Shown: piece by piece, positions 47,931 to 56,423 of the stretch
How the letters are laid out: every line of letters starts with the position of its first letter
Position numbering within the stretch: the stretch's first letter is position 1
From: Pseudidiomarina aestuarii
GTDB taxonomy: Bacteria; Pseudomonadota; Gammaproteobacteria; Enterobacterales; Alteromonadaceae
Length of the DNA stretch: 64,000 bases
Reading direction: 5' to 3'
Assembly (NCBI RefSeq): GCF_003987355.1
Contig: NZ_PIPR01000001.1
Span: forward strand, 1,302,001 to 1,366,000
The notes under the pieces: generated by a model
The model's database searches: none
What the model was told of the DNA's origin: nothing
The model's input: the letters and a program-made list of their open reading frames with translations, nothing else
Made by a program: the position numbers and the translations under genes

Positions 47931-49307
47931 TTAGAGTTTTGTGCGGTAGTCCCTTAGGTCGCGGCGGACTTCGGGTAGCAGCAAATAGAGCGCTAAGATG
48001 TTCGGCACTGCCATCAGGAAGAACAACGAGTCAGTGATATCGACAATGGCAAGGATATCGACGGATGCAGCCATCGCGACGGTGATGCAGTAGAGGATTT
48101 TGTGGGTCAAGAGCACTTCGTAGCGCTCCCCGAACAAGTAACCCCAAGCCTTGTTGCCATAATACGAAACACTGATGACGGTGGAGAATCCGAACAAGAG
48201 AATAATCAGTGTAAGTACCCATGGGAACCAACTGAATGAGGTGGTAAATGCATAGGATGTAATTGCAATGCCATCGACATTATCGATTTGATACGCACCG
48301 GTGACGATGATCACGAGCGCTGTAATAGTGCAGATAATAACGGTGTCAATAAAGGGCTCGAGCATAGCGACAAAGCCCTGCTGAATAGGCTCATCAACTT
48401 TGGCGGCAGCATGCGCAATAGGTGACGAGCCAGTGCCAGCTTCATTGGAGTACGTCGCCCGACGGATGCCCATAATCATGACACCAATAAAGCCGCCATA
48501 AGCGGCGTCAGGTTGCAGAGCAGATTCGACAATAAGAACGAAAGCGCCGGGTATGGCTCCGGCATTCATAGCCAAAATATACAAAGACGTACCGAAATAC
48601 AGCGCCAGCATGCTCGGAACTAATTTACTGGTTACATCAGCGATTCGCTTGATGCCGCCAATAATAACCACCGCGACTAAACTGCCATAAATGACACCGT
48701 AAATGATGGAATTATCAAACCCTGTAACGGTACTGAATTGTACGAAGCCTTGGTTGACGTTACCAAACGCGATAGAGCCGAATACACAAAAAACAGAGAA
48801 AACGACTGCTAATACCGCACCAAACTTCGGCCAACCGCGAGCTTTGAACGCGTCGCGCATGTAATACATTGGGCCACCGGCAATGCTGCCGTCAGGATTG
48901 ATCTGACGATATTTAACTGCGAGCGAAACCTCCATGAACTTAGTTGCCATGGAGAACAAGCCTGCGATAATCATCCAGAAAGTCGCACCAGGCCCACCTA
49001 AAGTGATGGCAATGGCAACACCAGCGATATTACCCGTACCGACAGTGCCAGAAAGCGCGGTTGTTAATGCTTGGAACGGGCTAATCTCACCCGCTGAATC
49101 CTCCTTTCGGAACTTACCCCGCAGCACTTGTACTCCGTGCCAGAAACCGCGGATGTTGATAAAGCCGAGTCCTACCGTAAACACTATAGCTCCGCCGAAT
49201 AACCAAATCACCACCAGTGGTATCTCGGCGCCGTTTACATTAATAGTGGCAAATACGATAGCGGCGACAGAAGCCGAAAAATCAGTAAAGGATTGGGTAA
49301 ATGACAT
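47931..49307 (-). CDS. Alanine/glycine:cation symporter (AGCS family)
   Basis: 458 residues, inner membrane, about ten segments. The family signature is visible as GTGNIAGVAIAITLGGPGATFW and GSIAGGPMYYMRDAF, with RRATYSNEAGTGSSPIAHAA as the second conserved region. Members take up alanine or glycine with sodium. I chose the start MSFTQSFTDFSASVAA at 49307 because it resembles related proteins; ATGs at 49340 and 49352 are in frame and no start has a strong Shine-Dalgarno. It is divergent from the permease gene. Confidence 0.9.
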   Translation of the reverse strand: MSFTQSFTDFSASVAAIVFATINVNGAEIPLVVIWLFGGAIVFTVGLGFINIRGFWHGVQVLRGKFRKEDSAGEISPFQALTTALSGTVGTGNIAGVAIAITLGGPGATFWMIIAGLFSMATKFMEVSLAVKYRQINPDGSIAGGPMYYMRDAFKARGWPKFGAVLAVVFSVFCVFGSIAFGNVNQGFVQFSTVTGFDNSIIYGVIYGSLVAVVIIGGIKRIADVTSKLVPSMLALYFGTSLYILAMNAGAIPGAFVLIVESALQPDAAYGGFIGVMIMGIRRATYSNEAGTGSSPIAHAAAKVDEPIQQGFVAMLEPFIDTVIICTITALVIIVTGAYQIDNVDGIAITSYAFTTSFSWFPWVLTLIILLFGFSTVISVSYYGNKAWGYLFGERYEVLLTHKILYCITVAMAASVDILAIVDITDSLFFLMAVPNILALYLLLPEVRRDLRDYRTKL

Positions 49308-49458
49308 GCGTGAGTCCAGCGACGATTTGAAATTAACCATAGTCGAGATCATGGATGACCGCCATCTCGACGTGTACAGGGAACTATTTGCCTTTCTGCG
49401 TAAAGGTCGGCATGGTAGACAGTCAATCAGTTTTCAGTGATGTTCATGGAGGTCGTCA

Positions 49459-50676
49459 ATGGATTACTTTTTGAATACCTGGGGCGAATCTGCATACACG
49501 AGTCTCGGTTTCTTCTGGATGGCTTTGTGGGCATTTGTCCTCGGCTACATGGTCAGTAGCCTCATTCAAGTCCTCATCACCAAAAATCGTATGCGCCGCG
49601 CCATGGGACGGAATGATTTGAGGTCTATTTCATTGGGGACATTCTTTGGCTTTATTTCGAGCTCTTGTAGTTTCGCTGCGCTCTCCACGACTCGCGCTCT
49701 ATTTAACAAGGGCGCAGCTTTCAGCGCTTCCATGGCATTTATGTTGGCGTCCACAAACCTAGTCATTGAACTTGGCTTTGTTATTTCCATTTTTCTCGGC
49801 TGGCAATTTGTTGTGGGTGAATACGTCGGTGGCTTATTGTTGATTTTCTTTGTTTGGTTATTCATTACCGTAACAAATCCGCAGCGATTGATAGCCAGCG
49901 CTCGCAAAGATGAAGACGACGACGAGCAACATGAGCATGAAACCACATGGTCTGATCTGCTCAGTCACGATACCTGGCAGAAAGTCGGACAGAAATACGT
50001 GATGGAATGGCAGATGGTCTGGAAGGATGTGCTGATAGGTTTTACCGTTGCCGGTATTATTTCAGCTTTTGTACCCAGTGCATTTTTTGAATGGCTTTTT
50101 ATGGGCGTTGGCAGCGAAGGTGAACTCAGCTTTTGGGCGGTGCTGCAACAAGCGATTATCGGACCCATAGCCGCATTTTTCACCTTTATCGGCTCCATGG
50201 GAAATATCCCGCTAGCCGCTGTTTTATATGGCGAGGGAGTCGCATTTGCTGGTGTGATGGCGTTTATTTTCTCTGACTTGGTCGTGCTCCCAGTGCTTAA
50301 AATAAATGCTCGTTACTATGGTTGGAAAATGGCGTTATACATCGCGCTAATGCTATTTATTTGTCTCGTTGCCGCTTCACTGGTCATGCATTATGGCTTG
50401 TTCGCATTGAACTGGTTACCCGATCCTTCACAGTGGTCTTCTCCCGCCGAACAAGAGCATTTTCAGTTCAACTATGGTTTTGTTCTGAATCTTATCTTTC
50501 TGCTACTGAGTTTGATTATGGTGATGCTGTGGTATCGCCACCAAAAAGCGAGTGAGCATCATCATCACGACCATGGCAGCTCAGCATCGCTCGGCGAAAA
50601 GATCATGTCGGGTCTATGTGGTATCAGCGTGTTCTGGCTAGTCGGTGGTATGGCGCTGCACCTCACCTATCACTAG
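49459..50676 (+). CDS. Predicted permease, ArsP_1/DUF318-like
   Basis: 405 residues with about eight to ten membrane segments. FISSSCSFAALSTTRALFNKGAAF near residue 56 corresponds to the Cys-containing motif of the DUF318/ArsP_1 family, and a second copy of the half-repeat contains FIGSMGNIPLAAVLYGEG. A cytoplasmic acidic/His loop (DEDDDEQHEHE, about 152-162) and a His-rich segment near the C-terminus (EHHHHDHG) could bind metal. ArsP members export organoarsenicals; others are uncharacterised, and no arsenic genes are nearby. GGAGG precedes the ATG. The stop codon lies within the next repeat. Confidence 0.78.
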   Translation: MDYFLNTWGESAYTSLGFFWMALWAFVLGYMVSSLIQVLITKNRMRRAMGRNDLRSISLGTFFGFISSSCSFAALSTTRALFNKGAAFSASMAFMLASTNLVIELGFVISIFLGWQFVVGEYVGGLLLIFFVWLFITVTNPQRLIASARKDEDDDEQHEHETTWSDLLSHDTWQKVGQKYVMEWQMVWKDVLIGFTVAGIISAFVPSAFFEWLFMGVGSEGELSFWAVLQQAIIGPIAAFFTFIGSMGNIPLAAVLYGEGVAFAGVMAFIFSDLVVLPVLKINARYYGWKMALYIALMLFICLVAASLVMHYGLFALNWLPDPSQWSSPAEQEHFQFNYGFVLNLIFLLLSLIMVMLWYRHQKASEHHHHDHGSSASLGEKIMSGLCGISVFWLVGGMALHLTYH

Positions 50677-50848
50677 CTACTGGCTACTGGCTACTAGCTA
50701 TTGGTTGCTTGCTATTGGTTACTTGCTATTGGTTACTTGCTATTGGTTATTCGTTATTCGTTATTCGTTATTCGTTATTCGTTATTCGTTATTCGTTTTT
50801 TGTTTTTTGTTTTTCGCGAGTAACTAGTAACTAGTAGCCAGTAGCTGG
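50673..50848. repeat. Family A heptad palindrome with expanded arm, copy 8
   Basis: From 50676 to 50815 the sequence is 20 heptads in unbroken register: GCTACTG twice, GCTACTA, GCTATTG, GTTGCTT, alternating GCTATTG/GTTACTT, then GTTATTC seven times and T-rich units. The right arm (about 50816-50848) is the complement of only the first four. It begins inside the permease stop codon. The rest of the gap to 50952 is leader of the small exported protein. Confidence 0.9.
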
Positions 50849-50952
50849 TTTACGATTGCTTACACTTGCTTGCGAAGTTACATCGCCCTGACATAAACCT
50901 TTCACATGTTTGATCTATCTTAAGCAGTAACGGTCATGTGGGGGGCCAAGTA

Positions 50953-51300
50953 ATGAAAACTTTAACTTTATTATCTGTATTTGCAGCGGCATTGATGAGC
51001 TCGGTAGCAGTCAGTGCACCTATTCAAACGTATCAATACGAAGCACCAATGCAGCGTTATGTGTATACCTATTCTCTTGAGAATCAGGTGGAAACGCTGG
51101 CAATTGATATTGCGAACGCGAGCAGCGAGATCATTGCCGATGCGCGTATCGATACGATTATAGAAGCGAACGAAAACGTGCAAGCCATCGGTGCTGAAAT
51201 GCAATCGACTGGCTTGGTTGCGCTTCTGATTTCACCCATCGAAAGTGCGCCAGATGAGGCTCGCAGCTGGGCCCGCGATCCGTTCCGCCGAACGTACTAA
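50953..51300 (+). CDS. Small exported protein of unknown function
   Basis: 115 residues. MKTLTLLSVFAAALMSSVAVSA is a clear signal peptide, leaving about 93 residues that start PIQTYQYEAPMQRYVYTYSL. The middle (ETLAIDIANASSEIIADARI DTIIEANENVQ) should be helical. I do not recognise a family. A GGGGG lies eight bases before ATG 50953; an in-frame GTG at 50938 is less likely. Its last 69 bp overlap the 3' end of the LysR gene on the other strand, so codons there serve two proteins. Confidence 0.6.
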   Translation: MKTLTLLSVFAAALMSSVAVSAPIQTYQYEAPMQRYVYTYSLENQVETLAIDIANASSEIIADARIDTIIEANENVQAIGAEMQSTGLVALLISPIESAPDEARSWARDPFRRTY

Positions 51301-52113
51301 ATGAATTTCGAGGTGTACTTGGTTGATGAAACCGGGAATTTCGATACGCACTAAATCACCGCGTGCGAGTGCATCACCGACCAAGTCACCTGGGATAATG
51401 CCCCAACCCATGTCAGCCAGCAGCAATTCGCGTTGAGCGATTGAGTCATTCACGCGAATTCGCTGTTGGCCTGGCATACGCATCATGCGGTCCATATTAA
51501 TTCCAACATCTTGATCTTGTGGCATCAACATCGGCATCTCTAACAACTCTGAACGATGCGTCGGCACACCACCAAAACGCTCTGCGAGCCGCGGCGACAT
51601 CACCACAAATAACTCGAATGGGCGTACCAGTCGTGTTTCAAAATCACCGTGTTGCCGAAATACTGGCAGCCAAGGACACAATGCGAGATCAGCCTCACCT
51701 TCACGAATGGCGCGCAATGACTTTAATTGCGATTCACCACTCAACAGGAGTTCGGTAGCCGGAAAGCTCTCCTGCACTTGTCGCATGGCATTGAATAGCA
51801 GACTGGGTGAACAGGTGTGATCGTAGCTCACGCGAAGTTGCGGTTCTGCCCCCGTCTGTAACTGTTGGGTCAACGATTGTAGCCGCTGTTGTTGCCGCAG
51901 AACCTCGCGGGCTTGTCGTAAAAACTGCTCGCCCCGTGGCGTCAGCACTAATCGATAGCCCGAGCGATCAAAGAGCGGAAATCCAGCCTGCTCCTCCAAC
52001 TTCTTTAAAGCCATACTGACGGCGGCTTGTGTACGATGGAGCTGATCGGCAGCTCCCTGTAAGCTGCCGGTATCGGCTAATGCATCAAGCATCTGTAGCT
52101 GCTGAATCTTCAT
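51232..52113 (-). CDS. LysR-type transcriptional regulator
   Basis: 293 residues. The N-terminal helix-turn-helix is MLDALADTGSLQGAADQLHR TQAAVSMALKKLEEQ (about 8-42), followed by an effector domain (about 90-290) of periplasmic-binding fold. It is divergent from the RND efflux pair, the usual position of a regulator controlling its neighbour. The 147-bp gap holds two ACTTAATATC repeats 32 bp apart. The C-terminus overlaps the small exported protein gene. The effector is unknown. Confidence 0.9.
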   Translation of the reverse strand: MKIQQLQMLDALADTGSLQGAADQLHRTQAAVSMALKKLEEQAGFPLFDRSGYRLVLTPRGEQFLRQAREVLRQQQRLQSLTQQLQTGAEPQLRVSYDHTCSPSLLFNAMRQVQESFPATELLLSGESQLKSLRAIREGEADLALCPWLPVFRQHGDFETRLVRPFELFVVMSPRLAERFGGVPTHRSELLEMPMLMPQDQDVGINMDRMMRMPGQQRIRVNDSIAQRELLLADMGWGIIPGDLVGDALARGDLVRIEIPGFINQVHLEIHLVRSAERIAGPAASLIWRTFDG

Positions 52114-52120
52114 AATTAAT

Positions 52121-52162
52121 ACTTAATATCTTGATTAGAATAATTCAATATAACTTAATATC
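52121..52162. promoter_or_regulatory. Paired direct repeat ACTTAATATC in the lysR-RND gap
   Basis: ACTTAATATC occurs at 52121-52130 and again at 52153-52162, 32 bp apart, about three helical turns. The stretch between is A/T-rich (TTGATTAGAATAATTCAATA). The position next to a LysR gene and its divergent target suggests binding sites for that regulator. Confidence 0.4.
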
Positions 52163-52180
52163 AAACCAAGTACACTACCG

Positions 52181-52255
52181 TTAATGGCTACTAGCTAATG
52201 GTTACTCGTAAAGCGCCATACGAGTAACTAGTGGCCATTAGCGACTAGCGCTTTT
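52181..52255. repeat. Family A heptad palindrome, copy 9
   Basis: Left arm TAATGGCTACTAGCTAATGG TTACTCGTA, short loop AAGCGCCA, right arm TACGAGTAACTAGTGGCCAT TAGCGACTAGCG, ending CGCTTTT at 52249-52255 (the complement of AAAAGCG). It lacks the 13-nt loop motif. It lies directly before the ribosome-binding site of the efflux adaptor gene, so it would be in that mRNA's leader. Confidence 0.85.
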
Positions 52256-52275
52256 ATGTTTTGAGGGATTTAGAC

Positions 52276-53352
52276 ATGCGTTTCTTTGGACTTGTTTTGT
52301 TGCTGCTGGTTGGGTGCAGCGATGGTGCTCCAGCTAATGCGGTTGAGCCGGTTATTCAACCGGTCAAACTCCATACCGTCACCACGGGTGATGGGCAGCG
52401 CCTGCGCGACTTTCCTGCCGTTGTTGAAGCTGCCCAAGTGGCGCAACTCGCGTTTCGAGTCGGTGGTGAGATTCAAGCGTTTCCCGCGCGGGCGGGAACA
52501 GACGTGGAGCAAGGTGATTTAATCGCGCGGTTGGATCCGACCGATTATCAGTTGGTCGTCGATCAAGCTCAGGCGCGCTATGACTTGGCTCTCGCGCAGT
52601 ACCAAAGAACAGAAAACCTCGTCGAACAAGGCGTCATTTCACCGCAACAATTTGATGAGGTGAAAGCGAACTTGGAAGTTTCTCGCGCAAATCTAGAAAC
52701 CGCGAAAGCGAATCTGCAATACACCGAGTTACGAGCGCCATTTGCTGGTGTGATTGCGCATGTTTTTGTCGAAAATTTCGAAACCGTGCAACCACAGCGG
52801 CAAATCGCCACGCTGCAAATGAGCGATGCCATCGACATTAGTATACGGGTACCGGAAAGCTTATTTGCACGAGTGCAGCGCAATACCAACAATAACTATC
52901 AACCGGATGTCATCTTCGCTGCGGATCCAGAGCAAGCTTACCCAGCGACTCTGAAAGAGTTCGATACCACCGCCGATCCGGCAACCAACACCTATAAGGT
53001 TGTCTTTACCTTGCCAAGTCCAACTGAATTCAACGTTTTACCGGGCATGTCAGCGACACTTAGGGTGGACATGGATGCGGTATCACAACAGTTAACGAAT
53101 GCGTTGTTAGTTCCAACGACGGCGCTATTCTCTCCGAGTGAAGTGGAACAGGCACAGGGTTATTTTGTTTGGGTCTATAACGATCAGTTAGGCACTGTTG
53201 CCAAACGCGCCGTTGAAACTGGCGCAGTGACCAACCAAGGTGTTGAAATCACCAGTGGTCTCAGCGCGGGTGAGCAAGTAGTGACTGCTGGTGTATATCA
53301 ACTCAATGAAGGACAACGCGTGCGGCCTTGGCTGCGGGAGCGGGGCCTGTGA
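52276..53352 (+). CDS. RND efflux periplasmic adaptor (membrane fusion) lipoprotein
   Basis: 358 residues. The lipobox LLVGC (Cys14) anchors it to the membrane. The lipoyl/biotinyl halves are visible in FRVGGEIQAFPARAGTDVEQ GDLIARLD and LRAPFAGVIAHVFVENFETV, around an alpha-hairpin (about 85-145; QAQARYDLALAQYQRTENLV). It bridges the RND pump and an outer-membrane channel, which is not encoded here. GAGGGA precedes ATG 52276; a TTG at 52261 is less likely. It overlaps the pump gene by four bases (GTGA). Confidence 0.92.
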   Translation: MRFFGLVLLLLVGCSDGAPANAVEPVIQPVKLHTVTTGDGQRLRDFPAVVEAAQVAQLAFRVGGEIQAFPARAGTDVEQGDLIARLDPTDYQLVVDQAQARYDLALAQYQRTENLVEQGVISPQQFDEVKANLEVSRANLETAKANLQYTELRAPFAGVIAHVFVENFETVQPQRQIATLQMSDAIDISIRVPESLFARVQRNTNNNYQPDVIFAADPEQAYPATLKEFDTTADPATNTYKVVFTLPSPTEFNVLPGMSATLRVDMDAVSQQLTNALLVPTTALFSPSEVEQAQGYFVWVYNDQLGTVAKRAVETGAVTNQGVEITSGLSAGEQVVTAGVYQLNEGQRVRPWLRERGL

Positions 53353-56300
53353 TCAATATAGCTCGCTATAGCATTAAACGCAGCACCACCAGTTGGTTGC
53401 TGGTGGTGATTTTACTGCTCGGTGGCATATTTGCGCTGCAACAAATGGGACGTTTAGAAGACCCTGAATTCACCCTCAAACAAGCACTTATTATTACTCC
53501 CTACCCTGGCGCTACCGCTCAGCAAGTCGAAGAAGAGGTCACCTACAGACTCGAGAACGCGATTCAAGAAATGAGTGAGGTCGACCACATTACGTCGATA
53601 TCACAACCGGGCCTGAGCCAGATTCAAGTGGAAATCCAAACCACCTATCGAGAGGAGGATATGCCACAAATTTGGGATCAGCTTCGGCGTAAAATTTCGG
53701 ACAATCGGCGTTATCTCCCCCCGGGTACCGGCGAGCCGATAATTCGGGATGATTTTGCTGATGTATATGGTATTACGCTGGCGGTGACCGGTGCCGGCTA
53801 TACGTATCAAGACATCGCTGACTATACCGACTTTCTGCGGCGCGAATTGGTCCTGGTAAAAGGTATCGGCAAAGTGACCGTGGCAGGTAAGCAAGATGAA
53901 CAAGTGATCGTCGAAGTATCGCGGTCTCGGTTAGCGAATGTGGGCATTGCCCCCCAACAGGTGGTAAACCTTCTCCAGACCCAGAATGCGGTAAGTGATG
54001 CGGGTCGAATTCAGATTGGTAGCGAGCGCCTGCGAATTCAAACCAGCGGCGAGTTTGCCACTGTGGATGATTTAGCCAATCTGCTCATCAGTAATCCTGG
54101 TGCCGATGAACGCATTTTACTGCGTGACGTCGCCACGATCAGTCGCGAATATAAAGAAATACCGACGCATCTTGTTCGCTATCAAGGTGATCAAGCACTG
54201 TGGTTGGGCATTTCCTTCGCTGAAGACGTCAATGTGGTCACCGTGGGCGAGCGCATTCAGGCTAAGCTTGACGAACTTAAATACGCGCAGCCGGTAGGGA
54301 TGTCTATTCACTCGATTTATAACCAACCTGCTGAAGTCGAAAACTCCGTTCAAAGCTTTCTCATTAATCTTGCCGAGGCCGTTGTCATTGTTGTTGTTGC
54401 CCTGCTCCTCAGTATGGGCCTGCGCAGCGGCGTGTTAATTGGCAGCGTGTTACTACTGACAGTGCTGGGTAGCTTTTTGTTTATGTATCTGGCGGATATT
54501 CAACTGCAACGCGTGTCTCTTGGAGCACTCATTATTGCACTCGGGATGTTAGTTGATAACGCAATCGTCATTGCTGAAGGCATGCTGGTTGGGGTTCGGC
54601 GCGGGTTGACTCGCATCCAAGCGGCGGCGCAAGTGGTACAACAGAATATGTGGCCGCTGTTAGGTGCAACCATTATTGCGATTATTGCGTTCGCGCCCAT
54701 TGGCTTGTCGAAAGATGCCAGTGGTGAGTATGCCAACTCACTATTTTGGGTTTTATTCATCTCGCTGCTCTTGAGTTGGTTTACCGCACTCACGCTCACC
54801 CCTTTTCTCGGCAATTTATTGTATCGATCGGATGCGCGTGCCCGCCGCGCCAGTGACTTGGCTGACGATGACAATGTCTACGACCATTGGTTTTTTCGAG
54901 CCTATCAACGGGCCCTATTGGCCTTTTTAAATTGGCGTAAAACTACCATGCTGGTGATGCTTGGGCTCCTGGTTTTAGCTGGGGCTGGGTTTAGTACGGT
55001 GAAGCAGTCGTTTTTCCCACCCTCAACCACACCAATTGCCTATGTCGATTTGTGGTATCCGCAAGGCACTGACATCCGAGCAACGGAGCAATTCGTAAGG
55101 CAGTTGGAGCACTATTTACTGGAACGCCATAGCAATTCCGGTGAGCTTGAGTTTGTCGCCACGACCATTGGGCAAGGTGGTCCGCGAATGACGCTGACTT
55201 ACATGGTCGAAAAAGCCTATGAAAGCTATGCGCAGTTGATTCTTCGCGGCGCCGATATGGGTGCGCTGGAGTCAGTCCTACTCGACTTCGAGCAGCATTT
55301 GCAGGCGGAACAACCGAACGTCGAATTCAAATTTAAGCCGGTCGAGATGGGGCCCGCACAGGCAGCCAAAATTGAGGCTCGTTTTATTGGTCCGGATCCA
55401 GACGTATTGCGGCAACTGGGTGAGCAAGCGCGCGACATTATGGCGGCCGACCCAGGTGTTCGAAATTTACGGGATAATTGGAGACAACGCACAAAGATTC
55501 TTGAACCCCAATTCAACGAGGCATCGGCACGTCGTTTAGGTATTACCAAAGCCGATGTGAATGATGCGCTCAAACGAAATTTTTCCGGGCAAACGGTTGG
55601 CGTATTTCGTGATGGTACGGATTTATTACCCATTGTTGTGCGCGCCCCTGCGGTGGAGCGCACCGACCTCAACGACTGGTCTGAACTACAAATTTATAGT
55701 GCGGCACTGAATCAATACATTCCACTAGGTCAAGTGGTTTCGGCTATTGATCTGGGTGTTGAGGATAATCTAATCATGCGTCGGGATCGCAAACGCACAC
55801 TGACGGTCATGGCTGACCACGATATTTTTGGTGATGAAACGCCTGCGCAAGTCTTACAGCGGGTTCGCCCGGCTATTGAAGCGATTGACTTGCCGCTCGG
55901 GTATGAGTTGCAGTGGGGTGGTGAATTCGAAGCGTCACAAAAAGCCACCAAAGCGGTTTTCCAAGCGCTGCCGTTAGCCTTTTTAGTGATGTTTATCATT
56001 ACTGTATTGCTGTTCAGCTCAATTCGCCAAGCCGGTGTGCTCTGGACCACAGTTCCGCTAAGTATTATTGGTGTGACCTTGGGGTTAGTAGTCACTGGAC
56101 AACCATTCGGCTTTATGGCGCTGCTTGGCTTTCTTAGTTTGTCGGGTATGCTGATAAAAAATGGTGTGGTGTTGCTTGAGCAAGTTCGCATCGAGCTCGC
56201 AACTGGCAAAGCTGAAATGAAAGCCTTGGTGGATGCCGCGGTCAGTCGTGTGCGACCCGTAGCAATGACCGCGGTCACGACCATTGTTGGCATGTTACCG

Positions 56301-56423
56301 TTGCTGTTTGACGACTTTTTCGCCAGTATGGCAGTAGTGATTATGTTCGGATTAGGTTTCGCGACTATGCTGACTCTAATCGTTGTTCCTTTAATGTATG
56401 CCATGGTGATGCGAGTGAAATGA
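53349..56423 (+). CDS. RND efflux transporter permease
   Basis: 1024 residues from GTG 53349, with twelve membrane segments and two large periplasmic loops, the AcrB plan. The N-terminal IARYSIKRSTTSWLLVVILL, the porter segment PYPGATAQQVEEEVTYRLEN and the proton-relay segment IIALGMLVDNAIVIAEGMLV (TM4) are conserved, as is FLSLSGMLIKNGVVLLEQVR (TM10). The substrate is unknown. It is coupled to the adaptor upstream and, unusually, overlaps by four bases a CHASE2 cyclase gene downstream. Confidence 0.95.
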   Translation: MINIARYSIKRSTTSWLLVVILLLGGIFALQQMGRLEDPEFTLKQALIITPYPGATAQQVEEEVTYRLENAIQEMSEVDHITSISQPGLSQIQVEIQTTYREEDMPQIWDQLRRKISDNRRYLPPGTGEPIIRDDFADVYGITLAVTGAGYTYQDIADYTDFLRRELVLVKGIGKVTVAGKQDEQVIVEVSRSRLANVGIAPQQVVNLLQTQNAVSDAGRIQIGSERLRIQTSGEFATVDDLANLLISNPGADERILLRDVATISREYKEIPTHLVRYQGDQALWLGISFAEDVNVVTVGERIQAKLDELKYAQPVGMSIHSIYNQPAEVENSVQSFLINLAEAVVIVVVALLLSMGLRSGVLIGSVLLLTVLGSFLFMYLADIQLQRVSLGALIIALGMLVDNAIVIAEGMLVGVRRGLTRIQAAAQVVQQNMWPLLGATIIAIIAFAPIGLSKDASGEYANSLFWVLFISLLLSWFTALTLTPFLGNLLYRSDARARRASDLADDDNVYDHWFFRAYQRALLAFLNWRKTTMLVMLGLLVLAGAGFSTVKQSFFPPSTTPIAYVDLWYPQGTDIRATEQFVRQLEHYLLERHSNSGELEFVATTIGQGGPRMTLTYMVEKAYESYAQLILRGADMGALESVLLDFEQHLQAEQPNVEFKFKPVEMGPAQAAKIEARFIGPDPDVLRQLGEQARDIMAADPGVRNLRDNWRQRTKILEPQFNEASARRLGITKADVNDALKRNFSGQTVGVFRDGTDLLPIVVRAPAVERTDLNDWSELQIYSAALNQYIPLGQVVSAIDLGVEDNLIMRRDRKRTLTVMADHDIFGDETPAQVLQRVRPAIEAIDLPLGYELQWGGEFEASQKATKAVFQALPLAFLVMFIITVLLFSSIRQAGVLWTTVPLSIIGVTLGLVVTGQPFGFMALLGFLSLSGMLIKNGVVLLEQVRIELATGKAEMKALVDAAVSRVRPVAMTAVTTIVGMLPLLFDDFFASMAVVIMFGLGFATMLTLIVVPLMYAMVMRVK

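Noticed and set aside
50673..50848. Small peptide encoded by the heptad repeat
   Set aside because: ORFs through the repeat exist only because 7-nt units cycle the frame; the Leu/Ser/Tyr-rich peptides have no start signal.
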